Source: Lytechinus pictus
Lineage: Eukaryota > Echinodermata > Echinoidea > Temnopleuroida > Toxopneustidae
Direction: 5' to 3'
Length of the DNA: 64,000 bases
Assembly (NCBI RefSeq): GCF_037042905.1
Contig: NC_087253.1
Location: 4,531,501 to 4,595,500, forward strand
How positions within the stretch are numbered: position 1 is the first letter of the stretch; each line of letters opens with the position of its first letter. Of the stretch, positions 55,192 to 64,000 are shown in pieces. A program made the translations under genes and the position numbers. Under the pieces are notes generated by a model. The model was not told the DNA's origin and made no database searches. It saw nothing but the letters and a program-made list of their open reading frames with translations.

Positions 55192-55329
55192 CTGCAGTTC
55201 GTCTTCTACACCGAGTATCTTGCACTTCTCCTCGAAACTGTCGGACATTGCCATCTCTATATCAGTCTCGGCAATGCCCATGTTCTCCACCATATTGTCT
55301 TCCAGTTTAGAAACGAATAGGGCTTCAGT
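55192..55329 (-). CDS. SNTX-like/GTPase gene, upstream exon
   Basis: 138 nt, 46 codons, phase 0 at both ends. On the minus strand it follows acceptor 'atatgcgcAG' and ends at CTGCAG|GTCAGT. It reads 'TEALFVSKLEDNMVENMG', then '...SFEEKCKILGVEDELQ', which joins in frame to 'LSVAVGMVELSGSG' of the main exon. In SNTX-family proteins the same region (S..EKA..L...asL..S) precedes the 'SGSA' segment, so order and spacing fit. The first in-frame Met lies 13 codons in (55293). If the exon before it is noncoding, translation would start there and the protein would lack the front of the SNTX module. A coding exon farther upstream was not found. Confidence 0.75.
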
Positions 55330-55699
55330 CTGCGCATATAAATATGAAATTACTAACGGATATAAAGAAAGCTAATAATTATCATAGCATTCATTACGAT
55401 GCTAAACCAGTGCATTTCGACCTAGTTATAACTGTGCATTTGATAATACCTGTGCAGTTTACAAATGGTATAGAATTAGTGTCACAATACATTACTCATT
55501 CGAAAACCGAAGAGAATACATTATATGGATTAGCCAATACATGTAATTTATGTGATATCATTTTCTGAATTCAAACTAATATAAGTATGTCATCTTTTAT
55601 TCAGCCGTCTTTCCACTATAGGCTTAAGCCTTAAGGAGATTTCATGGCGTCCTTTGACGTCTTTCATTGTGTGTAAGTATATGGGATATTGAAGAGAGC

Positions 55700-55905
55700 C
55701 ATGAATTCTAGAGACGGAAATGAGCGAGCCTTTAACAAATAATGATAATGATAATAATAACAATAATAAAGTATTGATAATAATAATGATAATAGTTATA
55801 AGGATAACGATGATATAATAATGATAATAAGAATGATTATTACAATGATAACAATAATAATAACGATAATAGTAATACTACTGCTAACAAATACTATTAT
55901 TACAT
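55700..55905. repeat. (AAT)/(GAT) imperfect microsatellite
   Basis: About 200 bp of ATA, ATG and AAC triplets ('aataatgataatgataataa'). Confidence 0.85.
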
Positions 55906-56695
55906 AAAGTTATTGTGACTCGTTTACGAACAATGACCATTCGAAATTAAGTGGTCACAACTAATTGACACCTCAGAAAAGAGAAGGTTTAGAGATAAGG
56001 AGAGAGAAGTCGATATTTTGTTCCATCAATACTTATTTTTCAAGTGGATAGAGGTATATTAGAATCAATGAGGGGATCATTGTTATCTAATCTTTATCAT
56101 CATAATTAATGTGACCTGCCACCCCAAAACCAACAATAAGTCGACCAAAATTAATATTTCAATTTCTGTTTAGCTTGAATATTCACTTCCTAAGCTTTAA
56201 AATGATATATATGTTAAAACTGACTATCAATAACCATTACAAGAACTTGACTGAATGCAGAGAGAATTCATCAAGAGCTTAGAAAATAAGGAGAAAACAA
56301 GGTTTGAAGTTTGGGGTTTACTCAAGCATGAGATGTGCATACTGTGTAATCTTCCAAAAAGTCCAACAAAGTAGTGTCCAAGAAACTCTTGTATCTTGTA
56401 TCTTTTCTTTTATTCAACTTCACGACTTCAAATTTTCACAGCTTGAAGAAGAAGAAGAATTGTTTTTTCAGACAAGCTATCTTTTTTTAATTTTTGGGTT
56501 TTTGGAGACTAAATTACTATTTTGGCTATTTACACACAACCTTACTTGGCGACTTATTGGTGGTTTTGGGGTGGTAGGTCACAATTTTTAATTATTATTC
56601 TAATATTATTATTAGTATTATTTTATTTTCATTGGTATTTGCACAAGTATAATTAATATCATTATTATTGTTATTTACAAATGTCCCTTTATGGA
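55906..56695. other. No gene seen
   Basis: AT-rich. 56304-56591 is open on the plus strand but has no domain or splice border I trust. Confidence 0.45.
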
Positions 56696-56699
56696 GTTT

Positions 56700-56890
56700 T
56701 TTGTTTTTGTTTGGGGGGGGGGGGGGCAGGGGTTCATTGTTACCAGAAATCTCTCGGTCCTGATATCGTACAAGTCTCCCAGCTTAGCTTCCCTTCCGAG
56801 GCTGGCTCTTGTGACACTGCGCCCCGCCATGGCTTGTCTAGGTATCAAGCTCAATGTGATATTCAAAACGACCTGTAAAGCAAATAATTT
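56700..56890 (+). mobile_element. SINE family S2, truncated copy
   Basis: From a poly-G run it matches 5826-5995: 'accagaaatctctcggtcc', 'tgatatcgtacaagtctccc' and 'actgcgccccgccatgg', ending 'caaaacgacctgtaaag'. The tRNA-like head is absent. Confidence 0.7.
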
Positions 56891-56899
56891 TAGATAATA

Positions 56900-58160
56900 C
56901 TTGCACAATTACAATAGTCAGTGATATTGTTATTTTTTTAATTCTCAACTCTTGGCATCAAAGTCAATAGGCCTACTGTCGATAAAAAAAAAACAAGAAA
57001 GTAGTGGCAGCAATTCTACCAAGAATGTCCGGATTTTCCATCGAATCTCGAAATAGATTATCTCACTGAACTAATACTAGTTCAGTGGGTTGGTTCTCCA
57101 CGGGAAAGTAATGACTGCATAGAGATGTATTATATTGACACTAGAGGGCGTTCTTCTTCAAAATGCTATATCGAATTGATTTGGCGTCTTCCATCTAAAA
57201 GTGAGGGCAAAAGGAGCATACTACCCCAAATTTAATATGGGGTTAGTCTAAGCAAACTAATTATCAAAACTTCGGGAAAAGCACAATCATGTGCACAATT
57301 ATTCGTTACGGTCCCAAATTCAACCTAATAAGGATTATTATTTGTTTGTGTTTGTATATATTTTATCAACAAAAAAAACAGTGCTGGGCTAGCGCCATGA
57401 GCGTCTCTGGGCGGTGTGTGCGCTCAATAAGATATCACTATTATTACAATTATTAAAAAATATTGGGATCACAGGCAGGAAGGGGGTGACCCCGGGGTCA
57501 CCAGATGAAATACGGGACACTTCAAATTCACAGAATATTAAAATTTAACCTCCCTATCATGACTTGCCTGTTTCACCTACTTTAAAGAGACACACAAAAA
57601 AATTAATGTGCTTGAATCAAAATGATTTGAAATATTAATACACTTTTATAAAAATATAACTGTTGAGTATTGAGCGAAAAAAAATGAAGGGGACGAATAT
57701 GGTAAATGAGACGAAAGTTCTAAAAGAAGTGAGTGAGCAAAGAGTGCGAGAACTTTTTGGACCTTTTTGATAAAAAATATAATTATTGGGTCGATCCTGA
57801 CATTATTCAGAAAATGGTGTAATATTTCATTCATCACCTTTCAATTTTCCGATTGGTTGTTAATCTTTTGGAAACTGAGTATATTTGCTTGTTATGTTGT
57901 CCATGCAAAATAATTTCCATGGGCTATGTTAAATTTCTGCTTAGAAAAAAAAAAATCGGTTCTTTTTGGTCTTACAAAAAGAATGAAAAAGAAATCAACA
58001 CTGGTCCAGCCCGTTTCGTTAAATCCACTTTTAGTGTTAAATGTGGCAGCACGAAACTTGGGGCTTATCCAAAAGAAAAAATCTAAACAAAATGGTTAAA
58101 ATGACTAACACATATTCCACAATTTTGTTCACCCACCGCCCAAGCCACCGTCATCAAGAT
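56900..58160. other. No gene seen
   Basis: A LINE/SINE tail-like core ('gctagcgccatgagcgtctc') lies at 57385-57440. Otherwise AT-rich with no exon visible. Confidence 0.4.
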
Positions 58161-58164
58161 CTGA

Positions 58165-58288
58165 AGCCCGTAACACAAAGCAGTGATTAAAGAAGGAATT
58201 TTCACGATTGATTGCATTGACTACAATGTACAATCAATCTTAAAAATGAAGCGTACGATCAATCGTTATGCTTTGTGTTACGGAGCCC
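58165..58288. mobile_element. Short MITE
   Basis: 'cccgtaacacaaagcagtg' on the left faces 'gctttgtgttacgg' on the right, with 'gattgattgcattga' facing 'acgatcaatcgt'. About 124 bp. Confidence 0.65.
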
Positions 58289-58321
58289 TGGACACACTGA
58301 AAAAAACTAAAATTTTTTTAG

Positions 58322-58449
58322 GAACGCTGTTTAAACCCGTCACTCTAACAACTATTGCTTAAACTTGTAAAGAATTGTTTAAACTATTTCAAACATCTTT
58401 GTTTTAGTTTAAAGAATAGTTGTTTGAGTGACGGGCATAAACAGCGTTG
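58322..58449. mobile_element. Short palindromic MITE
   Basis: 'aacgctgtttaaacccgtca' on the left faces 'tgacgggcataaacagcgtt' on the right. The inner 'caactatt' faces 'aatagttg'. About 128 bp. Confidence 0.7.
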
Positions 58450-58940
58450 CTTAACATGTTTGATAGCGATTTATAGTTCACACAACCCCCTTTTTACCTT
58501 TTCTTAGGATATCTTAATGACGCTGAATGCGCCGTCGTGCAAAAAGCTCAAAATGTCGAATCGCTGACGTATAGAAACGACGCTTCCAGACTTCTAAGAA
58601 TTTCTCTCACATACCATTTGCAAAACCCTTTAAAATGTGTGGTTCATTACTTCATTCACCAAAATTAAATGAGATACAAATACCAGATATAAGGACTTTG
58701 CATATGAATACATTAATATTAACGAGCCCCTCAACGCACAAAAACACACTCTGCCTTCGTAACTTCTGCGAACCTTTTCTGTTTAACCATTATTAAAACG
58801 TTACAATAATGCATCACGATTTACAGGAAGTTCCATTGCGAGTTTTCCTTGTTTATTGTTTACTACGCGTTTTAAGAGTAAGTGTGATGCATGAAATTAA
58901 TATTCTCATATGAATAATGTGTGCAAAATGGTCATGGGAA

Positions 58941-59179
58941 CACAGCAAAAACTGCGGTGTTAACCTGTGTACATAGAGGACCACACCAGTTATTTTACAC
59001 CGGTGTTAAATTGGTGGTGTTAGTTTTACACCCATAGGTGTTATTACAACACCTTTGGTTGTTACATTTACACTTATTGGTGCTATGTTCAATCTCTAGG
59101 GTGTAATTTTAACACCTCAGGGTGTGGTCCTCTATTAACACCAATTGGTGTTAGTTTAAACACCACAGTTTTTACAGTG
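58941..59179. mobile_element. Palindromic MITE, family M, copy 2
   Basis: It is very close to 42753-42992 along its whole length ('ttacaccggtgttaaattgg', 'caatctctagggtgt', 'ctcagggtgtggtcctct'). The high similarity suggests recent movement. Confidence 0.85.
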
Positions 59180-59955
59180 AAGGGTCGTATGGAACAAATC
59201 TATTAAATACTTCTGGTCACCCTGAGTAACACCTCATTTGATACTGTGGTGCTAAATTGCCCTGAATTTGAGAAAAGATGACTGTTTTTAAAAAGACTTT
59301 ACAAACGGATGGAAATTTTCGTCGCGCCAAATTAAATTTTTGGCGCCGTTACGCACCAGTTGGGATGCAGTTTCAACCACTGCACACCACGAGACACTTT
59401 ATTGGCAGCACTAGGCGCCACAGCCACTTTGTATTGGCGCTAAGGGGGGGGGGGTACAGGATTCCACCACTGTTTTTGCTTGTCGATTTTTTTTGTTAGA
59501 ATAAGAACAAATTTATAACTATATTTGGTGAAAAGCCCTTTTTTTCTTGTCGATTTTTCGTCGCGTAACCCCCACCCCTTTCAAAATCTTGCGTACGCTA
59601 CTTATTTGTTTGCTGATTTGTTTTAGAGTGATATGGTGGTAGGATATTCAATAAGATAAGCAATAACTTTGATGTCTTGATCTATTCTAATTTGAATTGT
59701 GTTTTTCATTATCTCCACAAAAAACAATTAATCCACTAGCATCGGGTATTTCACAGTTGGCCAAGTACACTGTTATAACATGCTAAAGCATTAAAAGTAG
59801 AAATAAAAAATACCTTCATAGAGTGTCATTTGATATCGCCCATTGCCCTCTGGCAAAGCGTGGCGCGTTGCACTTTCATGGGCCAGTATGAAAATGAATT
59901 CAGTGTTCGAAACTCAGTAATATTTAAAACTCAAAATAATATTTCGATGGAAGCA
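59180..59955. other. No gene seen
   Basis: A poly-G run lies at 59445. There are short frames only on both strands. Confidence 0.45.
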
Positions 59956-60470
59956 GAATGGAATTTCACTTACTTCACTCCAGGTCTACTGTCCTCTGCT
60001 ACACTGATCGATGAATGTTGAAATTGAGAAGATGTCCTCGAAAAGTACTAGTACCGTTCGCTCAGTCATAGGTTTTTGTACGAAGAAAATGTTAATCAAG
60101 GGATGAGCACTGTATTACATCCTTAACACTGTTAGATTCATGTAGATTACTTATCAATCCACTTTTTTGTGCACTGGGTTCATCATATAGAATCCTGAAA
60201 TGTTGCAAAATGAACGTGCATACCGATTGCACCACGACTCAAAGACAGCAACCAAAAATATATTACCCCAGACACCAGAACAACGCGGGTTCATCAGATT
60301 TCTTTCATATTTTAAGCGAGATTACCTGACTAATGTGAAGCTAACCGATCACTTTCACTGGGACAGCCCTTGCGTTTGCTCAGCTCTTGTCTGTGTGATT
60401 CTTATTTAGCACTCTCGGTTTCCCCCACCTCTCGGCTAAATTATGGACGGCCAAAAGGGTATTCAATTCA
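59956..60470 (-). other. Duplicated segment, copy B; candidate 5' exon of the SNTX-like/GTPase gene
   Basis: It matches 12893-13478 in the same orientation. On the minus strand it ends in a donor GTGAA|GTAAGT (exon edge 59974) at the position where copy A also has GTAAGT. It lies 4.6 kb upstream, on the same strand, of the 55192-55329 exon, so it could be the noncoding first exon and promoter of that gene. No clear TATA box or start codon. The link is inference from position and the conserved donor. Confidence 0.45.
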
Positions 60471-60529
60471 ATTCTTAAATAATTTCATTCAAGTACAGTA
60501 AAAAAATATATTTAAAAAAATGTGGGTAT

Positions 60530-61785
60530 AATAAAGAAATCAATACATGAATGACTGATAATAGATAAAATTGATTTTATTCATACACGGTCAAAAAGCC
60601 CAAACAGTTTACAGAGTGATTTCCATTACGGCCGTGTGGAGGATAATATACAATTGACATATATAGCAAACATTTAAAAACCAGTGTTTAACGAACAACA
60701 TAAAATAAACAAAATATGTTAGCATCAACATATACATCAGTAAAATATTACAAAGGGATCATAGAAAGATGAAGAGGAGGGGATGTCGGGGGAGAGAGAG
60801 AAGAAGTAAAAGATAAAGAAGAGAGAAGAAGAAGAAGAAATCAGAAAAAAGAAGAACACGAAAAAATGATAAACTGTTCACAGAGACATCAATTATTTAT
60901 CAAAATGAAATATGGTTCCGTATTTATCGAGTAACGCGAATAAAGCGGTGCATATACAAGGTAATGGTAAATGTGAACATAAAACAATAAAATGTCGAAG
61001 TATAAACAGATGTTTCTGTAATGGACAATGGGGCATATAAAAAATGAATACATGACTCATCAATGCTAAAAACTATAGACATTTAATCATGTTAAATGAT
61101 TGGAAAATTCAATGATAACTGAACACTGATCATAGAAACGATAAAAACTTGGCTAATACTGGAACTTAACATATCATATTATTGCATTATAAATCATAAT
61201 TATATAATAATCAGCTGAGAAGATCAACCAATGCTATACGGTGGCGGTCTCCTGCATTCCTTAATAATAATTTTGTTAAAATAACAACATGTTATGTTAT
61301 TTCTTTCATTGCTTATTTTACGACCACAAAATTTGTAATTTGTTACCTCTGTACATATTGTATACTGATGTGTATATATTGTATACTGATGTGAATATTT
61401 TGTATACTGGTGTGAATACATAAACTAATTGAAATCAAATCAAATCAAATCAAAATCACAGTAAGGAAAAACGTGTGACGATTGCGTCTATTGCCTTTGG
61501 GGTTATATTTTCTTTTCACCTTTTCACTTCAATGCGCTAAAGTTGACAGGTCTCTGCCGAAAAGTGGTGAATGTATAAAGTAGTTTCGGAGCTGACGAGA
61601 AATGCCCCTTGTCCAGAGTACAAAAAGAAACTGTTGTTTTGATTCACCAATTCTCGTCAAAGGCTTCTTGGTTGCCCAATTTCATGAAGGGCATTTGACA
61701 ATACCCTTCTTTATCTTCGGTATTCTATTCTGAGCCATCCAACATAAAATTAATTTTATTATCATGGTAGGTGAGAGCATATATA
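60530..61785. other. Duplicated segment, copy B (distal part), with an inserted repeat
   Basis: The outer blocks (60530-60560 and 61455-61785) match copy A at 14370-14700 and 15385-15470. Between them is about 890 bp not present in copy A, ending in (AAATC)n at 61430-61455, as expected for the 3' end of a non-LTR retroelement. Confidence 0.5.
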
Positions 61786-61976
61786 TATGCAGTATATCAC
61801 TATATACTTACCTATATATATATATATATATATCCTACATAGATTGAATCTTGTATAGTGATTGGTTCAAATAGCATCATGTGACCGAACATATTTCAAC
61901 TATGATGTTGTGTGACGTCAGACCTCGATATATTTTTCGCTATAACAATGTTCTGACGTCATTATTTCAGAAAACT

Positions 61977-62731
61977 GGGGCGGTATTCTGAGCATTGTCT
62001 TTTCTCCATATTTTATCTTTTCTCCGAGATATGACAAAATCGGTATTCTGGTGGGTGTCATAACTTTTGTAACAAAAATTGTCATAAATTTCGTCTCTTC
62101 TCTTTAGCGCGCACCCTAAATACACGGCTTTAAATACGCGTAATCCTTTTATACAAGCAAAAGATATGACAAAAGATATGACAGGGGGTAGCAGTCATAA
62201 ATTTTTTCATATCTTTTCGGTCCAAATATCTCGATACCCTGCCGACTGAATAACAAGCATATAATGATATTTAGATTAGATTGTGGTATTAGTTTCATTC
62301 ATCATCCATGACAATTTTTAATATTATATTTTCATACTACAATTAGTTAGGCCATACATATTAATTCCTCCTTTTTTCTCTCTGTTTTCCTCCCTTTTCT
62401 ACTTCTCCTCTAAAATCCTTCACAGCTCCCTGTCTCTCTTTGTAATTAAGCGCATCGATATTCGCGTAGTTGCGCGATGCCAACAACTGTATTGGGGATA
62501 CGCCCTACCTGTCACGGGGCCTTCCTTTTGGTTAGAATGGCTCTCACTGGGAACTAACGATGATTTTGATTGGTTTGCTTCCGAAAAGATGGGCGGGAAC
62601 TTATAGAGATATGACAGGGAAAAGACAATGTTCAGAATAACGATTTGTGACAATCATAGCGGTGTCACATCTCGGAGAGAAATGACAAAACTTATGACAA
62701 AAGCTATGACAGTGTTCCAGAATACCACCCC
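61977..62731. mobile_element. TIR element (ggggcggtattctg type)
   Basis: The tips are 'ggggcggtattctg' and, inverted, 'ggggtggtattctg'. The arms repeat the words 'gacaaaa', 'atgacaa' and 'cggtattctg' and both contain 'tctcggag/ctccgaga'. About 755 bp. No target duplication that I can fix and no transposase. Confidence 0.65.
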
Positions 62732-62924
62732 TGGATATTTAGCTAAACTCTCGGGCGCACTGGCCAGCGAGCTTGCTCTCCCGGGCAAGTCCCGCGATGC
62801 GTCGGCGCAGGCACTAATCTGCGTTCTGCTGAGCGCGGTGGCTCGGAGAAAAGTAGGTAATTCGACTCAAGTAACCGGACTTTGTAATCTCAGCGCATAG
62901 ATTTTGGTTATAAATTATTGAAAG

Positions 62925-63112
62925 TAGGATATAAAACAAATATATCAGGCATTTAATTCGAAAGCATAGTGGGAATTATTGATCCTCGGTTGGACTGGCA
63001 AAACTACTATATTTCCCTCGGGGCTTCGCCCCTCGGGAAAAATAGTAATTGCCAGACCAACCTCGGATAAATAGTTCAACTATACTTTCTCAAAGCCTGA
63101 TATATTCGTTTA

Positions 63113-63120
<8 letters not shown>
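62925..63120. mobile_element. Palindromic hairpin element
   Basis: A near-palindrome: outer 'atatatcaggc' and 'gcctgatata', middle 'cctcggttggactggca' and 'tgccagaccaacctcgg', inner 'cctcggggcttcgcccctcg' with a TTCG loop. It folds into one long hairpin. Confidence 0.7.

Positions 63121-63150
<30 letters not shown>
63115..63150. repeat. (AT)n microsatellite
   Basis: Uninterrupted AT dinucleotides between two palindromic elements. Confidence 0.9.
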
Positions 63151-63153
<3 letters not shown>

Positions 63154-63299
63154 CAGTAAAAAAATTGTTCCCCATTTTTACACTGTGTAATGAACTGTGT
63201 AATGAACAAAGAGATTAATTAGTTTTATTGATTAATTTATCTCTTTGCTCATTATACAGAGTGTACAAAATGGAAAACAATTTTTGTTTTACTGTTAAT
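63151..63299. mobile_element. Palindromic MITE
   Basis: 'cagtaaaaaaattgttcccc' and 'cattttacactgtgtaat' on the left face 'attatacagagtgtacaaaa' and 'ggaaaacaatttttgtttta' on the right. 'aaagagattaatta' faces 'taatttatctctttg'. Confidence 0.65.
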
Positions 63300-63861
63300 G
63301 ATAAGAATAACAGAAAATTATCGCATTTATTATTATAAAAAAAAATATGGCATAGTGGTTTAATGGTAGAGCGCCCGTGTGATGTAGGCTCGATCCGTTT
63401 TCGAGTTAAACCAAAGAAAGTTTTAAAAAATAGGACCTTCTGTCATCTAGCCAAGCGCTTGACATATCAGAAAATAGAAGGGTCATAACATTTTATGTTA
63501 AGCCGGTGGAAAATAAAATGGTACATAGTTGCACGATCATCATCTCTTGGATATTTGTTTTCAATTATGATATGTTCAGTATTTTCCCCAACGCCTTTAG
63601 ATAAGGTTGATTTTTTCCCTTTTGGCTGCCCATATCAACTGACGTTCAAACAGCAGTTGGGAAAGTGAATATCCGCTCATCGAAATATTGCGCAATTCCA
63701 GAAGTTTCCACCTACTCACAGTTCAACATTGCACAATCACACCTTTCCTTTGTATGTGAAATCAATGCCTTTTTGCCTTATTTGTATCGTTTGTATATTA
63801 CTAGATCATGTAAATTTGTTTATTACCCTTGTATCGAATGAAATAAACAAATCTTGAAACT
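63300..63861. other. No gene seen
   Basis: It contains a weak tRNA-like stretch at 63351-63410 and a 3'-end-like 'gaatgaaataaacaaatctt' at 63838-63857. No coding frame. Confidence 0.4.
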
Positions 63862-63982
63862 TCTTTCTTATTTACATTTTTACATCCGATTCGGATGATA
63901 TTTCTAGCTCATTCATTATGCTCGGTTAATTTTCCCCTTTCATTAAAATAAACTTTTCATTGGAAGTAGACTTTTTCTTTAA
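63862..63982. repeat. Half copy of palindromic family P1
   Basis: 'cttatttacatttttacatc', 'cgattcggatgatatttcta' and 'ttcattaaaataaacttttc' match the right arm of 25177-25745. It stops near the window edge with no left arm. Confidence 0.65.
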
Positions 63983-64000
63983 TGGTCTAATCTCAGATGT

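Noticed and set aside
62628..62900. 90-codon plus-strand frame ending in an Ala/Leu-rich stretch
   Set aside because: Its first half is the right arm of the 61977-62731 element. The GC-rich second half has no recognised domain and no splice border.
63351..63410. tRNA-like 'tggtttaatggtagagcgc' and 'gctcgatccg'
   Set aside because: The B box is poor, no cloverleaf stems pair, and no anticodon arm forms. Probably a decayed SINE head or chance.

Overview
The window looks like nuclear DNA of a marine invertebrate. An echinoderm, probably a sea urchin, is my best guess, but this is inference. The DNA is AT-rich, has introns with GT/AG borders, tRNA-derived SINEs ending in (AAT)n, LINE fragments, and many Tc1/mariner-like and Harbinger-like elements with long terminal inverted repeats (TIRs). 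Nothing prokaryotic is visible. Most listed short open frames are noise inside repeats.

Three coding loci can be supported. (1) On the + strand, the 3' part of a ZP (zona pellucida) domain membrane protein: four exons at 16121-16362, 22604-22712, 23051-23138 and 32127-32275. Their phases agree, and the last exon carries one membrane helix, a short tail and the stop. (2) On the - strand, a large protein whose N-terminal part resembles the stonustoxin/verrucotoxin (SNTX) N-terminal module and whose middle is a P-loop GTPase domain. It lies in one 3.4-kb exon (44345-47728) plus a separate upstream exon (55192-55329). (3) On the - strand, weaker evidence for the last exons of an unknown gene at 37358-38063. 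A lone signal-peptide exon on the + strand (54260-54385) is a further candidate.

The rest is mobile DNA. 0-9 kb holds Tc1-like TIR elements, one with another element nested inside it. 9.4-11.7 kb is an element with nine copies of a 16-bp motif near its right end. 12.9-15.5 kb and 60-61.8 kb are diverged copies of one segment that share a candidate splice donor. The ZP introns contain a 4.3-kb element whose arms are arrays of a palindromic motif, and a 7.2-kb Harbinger-like element with a broken MADF/BESS-type gene, itself inserted into an older palindromic element. 50.3-52.1 kb holds a decayed LINE interrupted by a MITE.

The coding genes do not form an operon or pathway. ZP proteins make extracellular filaments and coats, and SNTX-like/GTPase proteins are commonly thought of as candidate defence proteins. 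Any link to immunity is inference.
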